Positions 26,027-35,138 of a stretch of DNA of 64,000 nucleotides are shown here, piece by piece; the first letter of the stretch is position 1; each line of letters opens with the position of its first letter. This DNA comes from JACKFE01 sp050248735 (GTDB lineage Bacteria; Nitrospirota; Nitrospiria; Nitrospirales; UBA8639), in assembly GCA_050248735.1 (NCBI GenBank), contig JBFWRU010000007.1, positions 124,001-188,000 on the forward strand. The letters run 5' to 3'. Under the pieces are notes generated by a model. It did not search any database and had not been told where the DNA came from. It saw only the letters and a program-made list of their open reading frames with translations. A program made the translations under genes and the position numbers.

Positions 26027-26332
26027 AGTGCTTGAATCGTCATCAACCCGAAATGAACTGTACCGAGCATTCTTGCAATTTTCAGGGATTCTCATGTGGT
26101 GTCGTGCCTGGAAGTGCATACAGAAAGTGTGGGAAAAGTCCCCATCTCAGTTTTTTGATAGTGAGGGAAAACGCGTCATTGCCAGTTTCTGTTAACGATT
26201 GATACTCGTGTTGGATTTACAAAGGGCCGCCCATGTGATCCCAAAAGGGGGTGGATTGAAAATATTTTTGCCCTGATGGTCCCACTCATTTTTGTTTGTA
26301 TTGGAAGGGTGCAAAGCAATGACCTTAAGGTT

Positions 26333-26348
26333 TGGCATCTGCTTTGCT
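26333..26348 (+). promoter_or_regulatory. Sigma54 (-24/-12) promoter for the alcohol dehydrogenase region
   Basis: TGGCATCTGCTTTGCT has the TGGCA and TTTGCT boxes, with 10 nt between GG and GC. It lies 297 bp before the dehydrogenase ATG and 110 bp before the small open frame at 26458. It points away from the sigma54 promoter at 26011-26026; the roughly 300 bp between them could hold shared activator sites, but I see no palindrome matching those at 3651 or 54322. Confidence 0.65.
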
Positions 26349-26457
26349 CGCATTCTCATCCTTGAGACGCAAGCGAAGGGAAAAGAGGAACCAAACAGCT
26401 TGGTTAATCCACATTCATGTTTAAGGTTGTGAATAAAGGGAGCCAGGAGTTCTGTCT

Positions 26458-26652
26458 ATGCGTGGACCGGATGGTGCGCCCACCTCACATTACGGTGTGG
26501 TGCTGTTCCCAAACATCAGACTGAATGAACGCATAGATGAAAATGGAAATGTTCATTCAAGAGGACTGAACCAGGAGCAGGGTGCTTATCGGTTAGTCTG
26601 GCAAGGGGGCTTGGTCATCCTCATAGAGAAAAGGAGGAAAACAAATGCCTGA
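26458..26652 (+). CDS. Small hypothetical leader protein (64 aa), uncertain
   Basis: The ATG at 26458 follows AGGAG by 8 nt and lies just downstream of a sigma54 promoter. Its stop overlaps the first codons of the alcohol dehydrogenase gene by 8 bp, suggesting coupling. The product (MRGPDGAPTSHYGVVLFPN..., then YRLVWQGGLVILIEKRRK) has no signal peptide and no recognised family. Its position is the main support. Confidence 0.4.
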   Translation: MRGPDGAPTSHYGVVLFPNIRLNERIDENGNVHSRGLNQEQGAYRLVWQGGLVILIEKRRKTNA

Positions 26653-27709
26653 AATCATGAGCACCTTTGTTATGAAGCGGATCGGCGAGGTGGGCGTCAT
26701 GGAGAAACCCATACCTGATCCCGGGCCTAATGATGCCATCATAAAAACCACGGCCGCATTGGTTTGTACGTCCGATGTCCATACGGTGGGTGGAGCAATT
26801 GGGGAGCGAGCCAATTTGACATTGGGCCATGAAGCGGTCGGAGTCGTAAACAAGCTCGGCCATGCCGTCAAGGGATTTCGAGAAGGCGATCGGGTCGCCG
26901 TCAATGCCATTACCCCATGTTTCCTCTGTGAAAATTGTTTGCGTGGATACACCTCTCAATGCACGGACATGCTGGGCGGCTGGAAATTTGCCAATGTCAA
27001 AGATGGCAATATGGCGGAATATTTTCATGTCAACAGTGCGCAAGCCAATCTGGCACCGATCCCGGATAGTTTGACGGATGAGCAGGCACTCTATTGCACA
27101 GACATGATGTCGACAGGCTTCATGGGAGCCGAACACGCAAATATTCCGATCGGAGGAACCGTCGTCATTTTTGCTCAGGGACCAGTCGGATTGATGGCGA
27201 CAGTCGGTGCGAAATTGTTGGGAGCAGGGTTAATTATCGCCGTAGAAACGGTGCCGCATCGGCAAGAACTGGCCAAACGGTTTGGTGCAGATGTGGTTGT
27301 CGATTTCAAAACCCAGGACCCGGTCGAAGCGATTCTCGACTCAACTGGTGGACAAGGGGTGGATTCAGCCATTGAGGCACTGGGACTCCAGGCGAGTTTT
27401 GAGAGTTGTATCAAGGCGACACGTCCTGGGGGAACGATTTCCAACATCGGGTATCACGGTGATGGAGAGTTTGTGAAAATTCCCAGGGCCGCGTGGGGGG
27501 TCGGAATGAGTGATAAAAGCATCCGAACCGGACTGTGTCCCGGTGGGGCTGAGCGGATGAAACGACTTATGAGACTCCTCGAGACCGGCCGGGTAGATCC
27601 AACTCCACTCACGACTCATCGTTTCAACTTCAATGAGGTGGAAAAGGCTTTTCACATGATGAAAACCAAAGAGGATGGCATGCTCAAGCCCTTGATCCTT
27701 TTCGACTAA
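26645..27709 (+). CDS. Zinc-dependent NAD(P) secondary alcohol dehydrogenase
   Basis: The 354-residue medium-chain dehydrogenase keeps the catalytic zinc ligands of the Thermoanaerobacter/Clostridium isopropanol-dehydrogenase type: Cys in LVCTSDVHT (about 39), His-Glu in GHEAVG (about 62) and Asp in YCTDMMSTG (about 153). A structural-zinc-like loop PCFLCENC is also present. The Rossmann part shows FAQGPVGLMATVGAKLLGAG; the residues after the second beta strand (VETVPHRQELAKRFGA) suggest NAD rather than NADP. It would reoxidise NAD(P)H by reducing aldehydes or ketones, or oxidise alcohols. AGAAAAGGAGG gives a strong ribosome site. It is probably sigma54-driven. Confidence 0.9.
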   Translation: MPEIMSTFVMKRIGEVGVMEKPIPDPGPNDAIIKTTAALVCTSDVHTVGGAIGERANLTLGHEAVGVVNKLGHAVKGFREGDRVAVNAITPCFLCENCLRGYTSQCTDMLGGWKFANVKDGNMAEYFHVNSAQANLAPIPDSLTDEQALYCTDMMSTGFMGAEHANIPIGGTVVIFAQGPVGLMATVGAKLLGAGLIIAVETVPHRQELAKRFGADVVVDFKTQDPVEAILDSTGGQGVDSAIEALGLQASFESCIKATRPGGTISNIGYHGDGEFVKIPRAAWGVGMSDKSIRTGLCPGGAERMKRLMRLLETGRVDPTPLTTHRFNFNEVEKAFHMMKTKEDGMLKPLILFD

Positions 27710-27883
27710 TAAACACGAATAAACATCGATAAAAACCTACGGAGGAGCAAGAGGCTCCATAGGAGAAAGGACTCTGGTCTAGACAAAGGAGGATTGAATT
27801 CTTAGGGATGCTGTATTCGAAAGCCGTGTAACTGAAGCCGTGTTTTTACGATTGGATTATTTTTAACTAAAGGAGGTAACGAA

Positions 27884-28411
27884 ATGCGATTCACCACGTT
27901 GTTCAAAATTGTGACTGGCACATCTATGGCTTGTCTTTTAATCGCCGGTACGGCATTGGGCGCGACAGTCGAAGCCGGTCATGCGATGTCCAGTTGGATC
28001 GGCAAAGGGGAAACTCATGAGATCGGAAATGAACATGTTTTATTCCATGGTGTGCTTGACGGAGTCATTTTTATCCAGAAGCGGGAGGGAATCATCAGAA
28101 GCCCGATGCAAGCCGCGAAAATGCACTGTCCTGTCACAATGAATGTAGATAAGAATACAAAGGAACGGAACTCTCAAGGATTCTGCGTCATCACTCCAAA
28201 TGACGGCACGGGGATAGTCTATACGTTGTTTAAGTGTTCGGGTTCAACCGAAGAATGTCAGGGCGAATGGACTCATATGGGAGGCACCGGCAAGTACGCG
28301 GGGATATCCGGTACGACGGCATTTCATTCCCGCATGGATATCGGTCCAAAGGAAGAGGGGGTAATCAGTGGCTATGCTGTCTGGCCAAATCTTACCTACA
28401 CTCTGCCCTAA
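27884..28411 (+). CDS. Exported allene-oxide-cyclase-barrel-like hypothetical protein
   Basis: The start is preceded by a perfect AAGGAGG. Of 175 residues, a signal peptide (about 1-26, ending GTALGA) is followed by a beta-rich domain. The segment CSGSTEECQGEWTHMGGTGK with KYAGISGTTAFHSRM resembles the 'GGTGKYAGI.G' strand-turn of DUF3224/allene oxide cyclase-like barrels. Four cysteines (two near CPVTMN and FCVITP, two in CSGSTEEC) could form disulfides in the periplasm. The function is unknown. It lies between the alcohol dehydrogenase and GAPDH genes, with its own leader. Confidence 0.7.
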   Translation: MRFTTLFKIVTGTSMACLLIAGTALGATVEAGHAMSSWIGKGETHEIGNEHVLFHGVLDGVIFIQKREGIIRSPMQAAKMHCPVTMNVDKNTKERNSQGFCVITPNDGTGIVYTLFKCSGSTEECQGEWTHMGGTGKYAGISGTTAFHSRMDIGPKEEGVISGYAVWPNLTYTLP

Positions 28412-28504
28412 TAGGGGGGAGCTTGAGAGGAGCGGAGGGCGGTTGATCACAAAGGCTACACCTTCCAACCTAACTAAAAGAAGTTAATTCCGGGAAAAGG
28501 AGTC

Positions 28505-28537
28505 GGGCTTGTCCAAAGCAAGCCCATTCCTTTTCTC
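28505..28537 (+). terminator. Rho-independent-type terminator after the exported protein gene
   Basis: GGGCTTG (28505-28511) and CAAGCCC (28519-28525) form a 7-bp perfect stem with a 7-nt loop, followed by ATTCCTTTTCT. It lies about 95 bp after the stop at 28411. The rest of 28412-28886 holds no defensible gene. Confidence 0.65.
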
Positions 28538-28886
28538 TGTGCTTTGAACGGAATAGCCTGAAAGACAAGAAAGATATTCCTACAAGGGAACAAGAAACAA
28601 GATATTGTCGGACCTTGAAATAGCCAACGAATTTCCGAGAATTGTTGAAAGGGATCGGCCAAATAATTCTTATTGCGCTATTCAGCTGCACCGAGGTCTG
28701 TGGGCGTAATATTAAAACTAATTTGCTCGTTACGACCCTGGTGGCGAAGTCTTGCGAATGAGATGTTTGGCTGTGAGAGCATTCTTTTCCGGATCGGTTT
28801 CAATGTGTCATGAGCGACAAAGGCAAAGTTGTTTCGAGAGCAAGATGACCGAAAACCGATAGACCTATCTTGAAGGAGTGAATGGG

Positions 28887-29888
28887 ATGAAAAAGGTGGC
28901 CATCAACGGACTCGGACGTATCGGACGATTAGTATTACGACAATATTGTGAAAATAAATCAAAGGATGTGAAGATCGTCGCAGTCAATGATTTGGTCTCA
29001 CCGGAGAATTTGGCCTATCTCCTCCGGTTTGATTCTGTGCATGGGCGCACGCCATACCCTGTGACCGTGAAGGGAAATGAGATTCTCATGAAAGAATCCC
29101 GGTTTCCAATCTATGCGGAAAAGGATCCAGCCCGTTTGCCATGGCAGAAATTGGGGGTGGATGTCGTGCTTGAATGTACGGGGTTGTTTACCAAGCGTGA
29201 TCTTGCGGCGAAGCATTTGGACGCCGGCGCGAAGCGAGTCATCATTAGTGCCCCTTCTCCGACAGCTGATGTCACCATTGTCCCAGGGGTCAACGATCAC
29301 CAGTTCGATCCGGTAAAGCACCAGGTCATTTCGTTGGCCTCTTGCACCACGAATTCTCTGGCGCCTCCCCTGAAAGTGCTCCACGACAAATTTGGAGTTG
29401 AGCACGTCATGGTCACTACGGTGCACGCATATACAGTTTCCCAAGCGTTGGTTGATGGACCGGCCAAAAAGCAACGACGAGGCCGAGCGGCCGCCGTATC
29501 GCTGATCCCCACCACTACAGGGGCAGCCGTGGCCACCACGCAAGTGCTACCGGAATTGGAAGGACGGATGGACGCTATTGCCATTCGTGCCCCGGTCCTG
29601 GATGGAGCCATCACTGACATTGTTGCCCATCTTCGCCAGGAATGCAGTGTCGAAAAAGTGAATGAGGCATTCAAGGCGGCAGCCGATGGGCCATTGAACG
29701 GCATCTTAGGCTATAGCGAAGAGGAATTAGTCTCGGCAGACATCCTGGGAGATCCCCATTCCGGTATCGTGGATGCGCTTTCGACGCGTGTCGTGCAAGG
29801 ACACGTCGTCAAGGTTCTCGTCTGGTACGACAATGAATTCGGGTATGCTCGGCGGCTGCTCGATATTTTCGTGCGGCTCCCTCTGTAA
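28887..29888 (+). CDS. gap: Glyceraldehyde-3-phosphate dehydrogenase, type I
   Basis: I choose the ATG at 28887 (GAAGGAG 8 nt upstream) over the GTG at 28878; this gives 333 residues. NAD-binding start KKVAINGLGRIGRLVLRQ, active site ASCTTNSLAPPLKVL (catalytic Cys), VHAYTVSQALVDGP and the C-terminal WYDNEFGYARR are all present. It converts glyceraldehyde-3-phosphate to 1,3-bisphosphoglycerate or back. The usual SYT-type variant at the VHAYT segment reads VHAYTVSQ, within family range. It is isolated from other glycolytic genes but stands among sugar-phosphorolysis genes, so it may be a stress-specific copy. Confidence 0.95.
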   Translation: MKKVAINGLGRIGRLVLRQYCENKSKDVKIVAVNDLVSPENLAYLLRFDSVHGRTPYPVTVKGNEILMKESRFPIYAEKDPARLPWQKLGVDVVLECTGLFTKRDLAAKHLDAGAKRVIISAPSPTADVTIVPGVNDHQFDPVKHQVISLASCTTNSLAPPLKVLHDKFGVEHVMVTTVHAYTVSQALVDGPAKKQRRGRAAAVSLIPTTTGAAVATTQVLPELEGRMDAIAIRAPVLDGAITDIVAHLRQECSVEKVNEAFKAAADGPLNGILGYSEEELVSADILGDPHSGIVDALSTRVVQGHVVKVLVWYDNEFGYARRLLDIFVRLPL

Positions 29889-29973
29889 TCGGCTTGTGGA
29901 ATGTTCGTTGGCGAGGGCTAATCTCCGACAGAGAACGTTCTAGCGAAGCCGAAGGATCAAGACAAAAAGTAAG

Positions 29974-30203
29974 ATGGATTCCCGCTTCCTACCTGCGGGA
30001 ATAACGCCGTGAGAAGAGTCCTGTCCGACGTTGATTCTTCTGCCTGTCATACCCGACATTTTTATCGGGCATCTATCTTCGGCTTTCCCCCGATAGGAAA
30101 AGAGAAAAACAGATTCTCCTTCCTACCGACGGGAATGACGGAAAAAACATAAGGCGAATAGATACAAGATGGATCCCTGCTTAAAACTAGCAGGGATGAT
30201 GGA
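29974..30203. repeat. Cluster of REP-like palindromic repeats
   Basis: Two copies of a small hairpin unit and one degenerate copy follow one another. TCCCGC/GCGGGA arms lie at 29980-29985 and 29995-30000, preceded by ATGGAT. A degenerate copy (GATTCTCC...CGGGAATGACGG) lies at about 30112-30141. TCCCTGC/GCAGGGA arms lie at 30174-30180 and 30190-30196, again after ATGGA. An extra CCCGA/TCGGG hairpin is at 30052-30069. The sequence type (TGGATTCCCGC...GCGGGAATGAC) is common for bacterial intergenic repeats. It fills most of the 540-bp gap after gap; no gene is visible. Confidence 0.65.
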
Positions 30204-30432
30204 GTAAGGTTGTGTGTTGATGCGATATTGAGAAATTGGAATTCGCAGATATCACCAACACTTTTGTTGATACGGCATGACCGGAATGGTCGAGCATGAA
30301 CAGGACAGAGGAAAGTTTGATTGCAACAACCGTTCCCAAGGGTCGCTCTCATTGGCATGAAGGCTCATGGAGACGAGCATGTTCCTTGCTTTATCTCAAG
30401 TGAAGGCCAGAGACATGTGATAGGAATAAACT

Positions 30433-31191
30433 ATGAACGAAGGGCATGCCGACAATCCCGTAACCCGGGAGAAATATGACGCGGTGCTTTTTGACCTGGA
30501 TGGTGTCATTACGAATACGGCCAAGATGCATGCGACATGTTGGAAAAACATGTTCGATGCCTACCTGAAGAAGCGCTCCGCCAAAACGGGTGAACCGTTT
30601 CGTCCTTTTGATCTTGTCGCAGATTATACTGTGTATGTGGATGGAAAGCCCCGGTTCGATGGGGTACGAGATTTTTTACTCTCCCGCGGTATCAGGCTTG
30701 CTGAAGGACTACCCGATGATCCTCCCCGGAAGGAAACCATATGCGGGCTGGGGAATCATAAAAACCAACTGATTGAGGCATTTTTAGCAACAGATGGGGT
30801 CGAGGCCTACGAGGGGACCGTCGCGTTCCTCAGGCATGTCCGTGATGAGGGGATCAAAACAGCGGTGGTAACCTCGAGCCAGAACGGCAAAGCGGTCCTC
30901 AACGCTGCGGGGATCGGAGATCTCTTCGATGTAGAAGTCGACGGGAATACCATTGTCCATCAACATTTGGCGGGGAAACCCGCTCCGGATTCCTTCTTGA
31001 AAGCGGCGGAAATGCTTGACGTCCATCCAGCGCGTGCGGTGGTGATCGAAGATGCCATCTCCGGTGTGCAAGCCGGAGCCACAGGGGGCTTTGGGCTTGT
31101 GATCGGCCTGGCGCGGAAAGGCAATGCGGAGGAACTGAAGCAACATGGCGCCCATCTCGTGGTCACCGACCTGGGTGAGTTCGTTTGGTGA
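30433..31191 (+). CDS. HAD-family beta-phosphoglucomutase
   Basis: The 252-residue HAD protein has motif I DLDGVITNT (nucleophile Asp, about 21), motif II VVTSS, motif III Lys in AGKPAPDSF and motif IV VIEDAISGVQAG. The cap-domain segment DYTVYVDGKPRFDGVRDFL is typical of beta-phosphoglucomutases linked to GH65 phosphorylases. It converts beta-glucose-1-phosphate to glucose-6-phosphate. The GH65 gene starts 106 bp downstream, the usual pairing, so it would feed phosphorolysis products into glycolysis or phosphoketolase. Confidence 0.92.
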   Translation: MNEGHADNPVTREKYDAVLFDLDGVITNTAKMHATCWKNMFDAYLKKRSAKTGEPFRPFDLVADYTVYVDGKPRFDGVRDFLLSRGIRLAEGLPDDPPRKETICGLGNHKNQLIEAFLATDGVEAYEGTVAFLRHVRDEGIKTAVVTSSQNGKAVLNAAGIGDLFDVEVDGNTIVHQHLAGKPAPDSFLKAAEMLDVHPARAVVIEDAISGVQAGATGGFGLVIGLARKGNAEELKQHGAHLVVTDLGEFVW

Positions 31192-31297
31192 ATGCGCTGG
31201 CTTGCCATGAAAAGAAGGAATTCCGTATGTCAGAGTCAAGTGTATGGGCCAGGATCTTAATGGATTGCTTTACCAAACATTTTTGAGGTCGTGACGC

Positions 31298-33685
31298 ATG
31301 ATTCACCATGAACGCCTGATTCCACCTCCCCACATTTATCCACCCGATGAATGGAATCTGGTGGAAAAACAATTTAATCCCGACTTTTTGTCTCATACCG
31401 AAACCATCTATTCAATTGGGAACGGCTACCTTGGCATGCGTGGATGTCCGGAAGAGGGAGTGCCTGCCGCTCAGAATGGCACGTTCGTGAACGGCTTTTA
31501 TGAATCATGGCCGATTTTGTATGGCGAGGAGGCGTATGGCTTTGCCAAAACCGGCCAGACTATTGTGAATGTGACGGATGCCAAAAAAATCAAACTCTAT
31601 GTCGACGATGAACCGTTTCACCTTTCCAACGCGACCCTCCTGAGTTTCGACCGTCGTCTCAATATGAAATCCGCCACGCTGGACCGGCAGGTTGTGTGGG
31701 AGACGCCATCAGGAAAGCAGGTGTTAATCAAATCGCGACGTCTCGTGTCATTTCCCCATCGACACCTTGCGGCCATTTCCTACGAAGTCACCATGCTGAA
31801 TGCCGAGGCCCCGATCGTCATCTCTTCTGAGATGCTGTATCTTCACGATCAATGCAAGCGGGACGGTGACCCCCGTCAGGGGAAAGGGTTTATGGAGCGG
31901 GTGCTTCACCCACGGAAGCATGACGTCAACGATCGTCGGGTGATCCTGTGTCATGGAACGAAAAACAGCAACCTGACACTCGCCTGCGCCATCGACCATG
32001 AAATCAAGACCGAATGCCCTCAATCCTACAAATCCAAGGGTTCCGAAGATTTTGGAGCAGTCGTATTTTCGGTCGAGGCCCAGCCGGGCATGAAGGTCCA
32101 TCTTTTGAAATACATCACCTATCATACTACGGACACTGCCTCTCCTGAAGGGTTGTGCGACAGGGCCGAACGGACCTTGGATCGAGCCATGGGGCATGGA
32201 TTCGATGGCATTTTGGCGGATCAGGAGCAATACATGGACGATTTCTGGAAAAGGAGCGATGTCCAGATTCGCGATATAAACCCAAAGTGGGCCAAACGCT
32301 CCACCATTGAAATTCAGCAGGCCATTCGCTTCAATCTGTTTCATATCCTGCAGGCAGCGGGGCGGGCTGATACCCTCGGTGTCCCGGCCAAGGGGCTCAC
32401 CGGCCAGGCCTACGAAGGCCAGTATTTTTGGGACACTGAAATCTATCTCCTTCCCTTCTTGATTTATACCTCCCCGCGTCTTGCCAAGAACCTCCTCATG
32501 TTTCGGTATCGCATGTTGGATCATGCCAGAGAGCGAGCCGGAGAATTGAATCAGAAGGGAGCCATGTTTCCCTGGAGGACCATTAACGGTAAAGAAGCCT
32601 CGGCCTATTATGCGGCGGGAACAGCCCAGTACCACATCAATGCCGATATTATGTATGCCCTGAGAAAGTATGTGAACGCCACCGGCGATGATGAATTTCT
32701 GTATGACTATGGAGCGGAAATGTTGGTTGAAACGGCACGATTATGGAGTGACCTCGGATTCTTTTCGGAACAAAAGGACGGAAAGTTTTGCATCCATGGC
32801 GTGACCGGACCCGATGAATACAATACCGTCGTCAACAATAACGCCTTTACCAATCTCATGGCTCGGGAGAATTTGCGGTATGCCGCGGCGACGATCGAGT
32901 TGTTGTGCGAAAAGAAGCCCGACGTGTTCGCCGCCTTGGTTAGCAAGACGGCTTTGGAATTGGATGAAGTCAAGGAGTGGCGGAATGCGGCGGAGAACAT
33001 GTACATCCCTTATGACGAGAAAAGAGGAATTCATCCACAGGATGATATTTTTTTAGACAAAGAAGTGTGGGACTTACAGAATACCCCCCAAGAGAAATTT
33101 CCACTGCTGTTGTTTTATCACCCGTTGGTCATTTACCGATATCAGGTGATTAAGCAGGCGGATATTGTCCTAGCCATGTTTCTCCTTGGCCAGGATTTCT
33201 CTCCGGAACAGAAGAAACGCAATTTTGACTATTATGACCCTCTAACCACAGGAGATTCTTCTCTCTCATCATGCATCCAGAGTATTGTCGCGGCGGAGAT
33301 TGGCTATACGCAAAAGGCATTTGAATTAGGTTTGGCGGCCCTTCTGATGGATCTGGCTGATATCGGTGGAAACGTTAAGGATGGTTGCCACATCGCCTCG
33401 ATGGGAGGGACGTGGATGGCCCTGACCTATGGGTTTGGCGGGTTGCGGGATGACGATGGGATTCTTACGTTTAGACCCAGACGCGCCCAGGACCAACCGG
33501 CAAAGTTACGATTTCCTCTGACCTATCGCGGCCAAATCCTGGATGTGGAACTCGGCCCGGATTTAGCCACGTATTCATTACGGGAGGGCGATGGTCTGGT
33601 GATCCGACACGAAGAGGAAGAGATTCGTCTTTCACCAAGGACTCCCATGGTTACCCGACCCATCGTCAAGCGGGTTCCCTCTTGA
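31298..33685 (+). CDS. GH65 disaccharide phosphorylase (trehalose/maltose/kojibiose type)
   Basis: The 795-residue glycoside hydrolase family 65 protein has an N-terminal beta-sandwich (IGNGYLGMRG near residue 45), then the (alpha/alpha)6 catalytic domain with YEGQYFWDTEIYLLP, and HGVTGPDEYNTVVNNNAFTN, where the Glu is the general acid. The HIASMGGTWMAL segment lines the phosphate site. The length fits the family. The enzyme cleaves an alpha-linked glucose disaccharide with phosphate to give beta-glucose-1-phosphate, used by the adjacent beta-phosphoglucomutase. Trehalose or maltose are likeliest substrates; sequence alone does not decide. Confidence 0.92.
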   Translation: MIHHERLIPPPHIYPPDEWNLVEKQFNPDFLSHTETIYSIGNGYLGMRGCPEEGVPAAQNGTFVNGFYESWPILYGEEAYGFAKTGQTIVNVTDAKKIKLYVDDEPFHLSNATLLSFDRRLNMKSATLDRQVVWETPSGKQVLIKSRRLVSFPHRHLAAISYEVTMLNAEAPIVISSEMLYLHDQCKRDGDPRQGKGFMERVLHPRKHDVNDRRVILCHGTKNSNLTLACAIDHEIKTECPQSYKSKGSEDFGAVVFSVEAQPGMKVHLLKYITYHTTDTASPEGLCDRAERTLDRAMGHGFDGILADQEQYMDDFWKRSDVQIRDINPKWAKRSTIEIQQAIRFNLFHILQAAGRADTLGVPAKGLTGQAYEGQYFWDTEIYLLPFLIYTSPRLAKNLLMFRYRMLDHARERAGELNQKGAMFPWRTINGKEASAYYAAGTAQYHINADIMYALRKYVNATGDDEFLYDYGAEMLVETARLWSDLGFFSEQKDGKFCIHGVTGPDEYNTVVNNNAFTNLMARENLRYAAATIELLCEKKPDVFAALVSKTALELDEVKEWRNAAENMYIPYDEKRGIHPQDDIFLDKEVWDLQNTPQEKFPLLLFYHPLVIYRYQVIKQADIVLAMFLLGQDFSPEQKKRNFDYYDPLTTGDSSLSSCIQSIVAAEIGYTQKAFELGLAALLMDLADIGGNVKDGCHIASMGGTWMALTYGFGGLRDDDGILTFRPRRAQDQPAKLRFPLTYRGQILDVELGPDLATYSLREGDGLVIRHEEEEIRLSPRTPMVTRPIVKRVPS

Positions 33686-34220
33686 AAGGGCCCCGCCGTA
33701 AGGGTTCCGGAGGGTATGAGACTGGGGGGCACTCATTCAACTACCTGTACACCTTCTCGTATTGAGCCCTTTCATGTTCATACGTCGGCGGCGTTGGAAT
33801 GAGGCGGATTCTCTGAATACAATAAAATTGAGCGAAAGTTCTCGCATTCTTCTTTTTTCTTAAATCATCGAGTTTCTAAAGGTTCTATTGATCTTTTCGC
33901 GATTCTCCGCCTGTGGCTTACTCCTGGATGGGTAACGTCTTCATTTATAGTTACACTCAGGGTGAAGTAGAAAGATACCGTCTGCCGCTTTACCCGGCTA
34001 ATTCATGAACGATCAGCCGGGTGCGGTGTGTTTTTCTGAACTGTTGTGGCCGATTAATGCGTAATTCAACCAAACCGGTGGTGTTTGGTCTGGGGCTCGC
34101 CTTCCCTCAGATGTCGAACCTCCATCCTTAGGGAAGCTCAGTCTGTATTTGGCTGCTAAAATGCCAATAATTGTTAAAATTGTCAGGAATGAGAAAGCGC
34201 GTGTTATACTGGAATCAACT
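33686..34220. other. Gap without a supported gene
   Basis: About 530 bp of rather AT-rich sequence between the GH65 gene and an exported hypothetical protein. The only element I note is a possible -24/-12 sequence at 34150-34165 (separate entry). Confidence 0.5.
34150..34165 (+). promoter_or_regulatory. Weak sigma54-like promoter candidate
   Basis: TGGCTGCTAAAATGCC has correct 10-nt spacing between GG and GC, a good TGGC, but ATGC rather than TTGC at -12. It lies about 55 bp upstream of the ATG at 34221. Confidence 0.3.
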
Positions 34221-34697
34221 ATGAAAAAACGTCCTCCCATAGCTCTTTTTTTACTCGTGACACTGGTGGTCGCTTTGTATTCAAATGGGGCTTGGTCTTT
34301 ACCTGTCGAAGCGGCTTTGACGGTAAAAGAAGAGCCGATAGTCGGGGCCCCAATCCCTCCTGATCCGTCAACACCTTCAGAGGGGGATCGAGCTTGGAAT
34401 CTACAAAAGGGCCCAGGATGGGAACAACGATTTTTCGATAAACCCCTTTCCCCGTATAAGTTTTCAAAAAGTCCGATTCGATTACCGAATGGTTCAGGCA
34501 TTCCACTGAAGTCGCCGGGGAAGTTACCGGGCATCGAATTCGGAGTTGAAATGCACAGCCTCGAGGCTCTCCAATCGGTTGTTCCCTCGGAACGATTGCC
34601 GAAATCATTGAATGCTCGACAGGACCAACCTCTTCTTCTCTCACCCTCAAACATATCCCCCGACTATAATGGAGGATTTTTGCGGTTTACCTGGTAA
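34221..34697 (+). CDS. Exported hypothetical protein
   Basis: I choose the ATG at 34221 because it directly precedes a clear signal peptide (MKKRPPIALFLLVTLVV..., cleavage about residue 25-32); the frame is open from 34149. The remaining about 125 residues are Pro-, Ser- and Lys-rich (APIPPDPSTPSEGDRAW, SPIRLPNGSGIPLKSPGK) with little predicted structure, suggesting a flexible periplasmic or surface protein. No family is recognised and there is no operon partner. The ribosome site is weak. Confidence 0.6.
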   Translation: MKKRPPIALFLLVTLVVALYSNGAWSLPVEAALTVKEEPIVGAPIPPDPSTPSEGDRAWNLQKGPGWEQRFFDKPLSPYKFSKSPIRLPNGSGIPLKSPGKLPGIEFGVEMHSLEALQSVVPSERLPKSLNARQDQPLLLSPSNISPDYNGGFLRFTW

Positions 34698-35138
34698 GAC
34701 AGTCTAAGACCATTCAGCGCTCCCTCCACCTCGTTTATCTCCCTCCCTTCGTTGCTCATTCAGAATTGTTCTATCAACCAGGAAGAGACTTATTATTGGA
34801 GCACTTAATCCCCCGTCAATAAACATAGCTCCGAAAACAGTCGCCATTCCATGACGAAGTAATTTACGTTTTTTGCCTGGTCTCGTTTGCCAAACAATGG
34901 CCTCTTAAGCTGGGTAAAAGACATCCGATCGTCAAGGTCATTCAACTGCAGGTATTTCAAAATTGAAACGTCATTCGTTCATTCGGTTTTCAACCGGACT
35001 AGGCTATATCCGGCGAGGGGGAAGGAGATCGAAGAATTGCGTATATGGTAAGCTTGAGGCGCGGAACGGGTCTTGGTCGTCATGTGGGTCCTTTTGACGG
35101 AAACCTTTGGACTCCGGCCATAATAGGGCAAGGCCTTT
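34698..35138. other. Gap without a supported gene
   Basis: 440 bp upstream of the histidine kinase gene. I see no promoter of good match, no strong repeat and no small frame with a ribosome site; the kinase may start from a TTG/GTG upstream, but the chosen ATG fits its first membrane helices. Confidence 0.4.

Noticed and set aside
28742..28756. TGGCGAAGTCTTGC upstream of the GAPDH gene as a sigma54 promoter
   Set aside because: Only 9 nt separate GG and GC; sigma54 needs 10.
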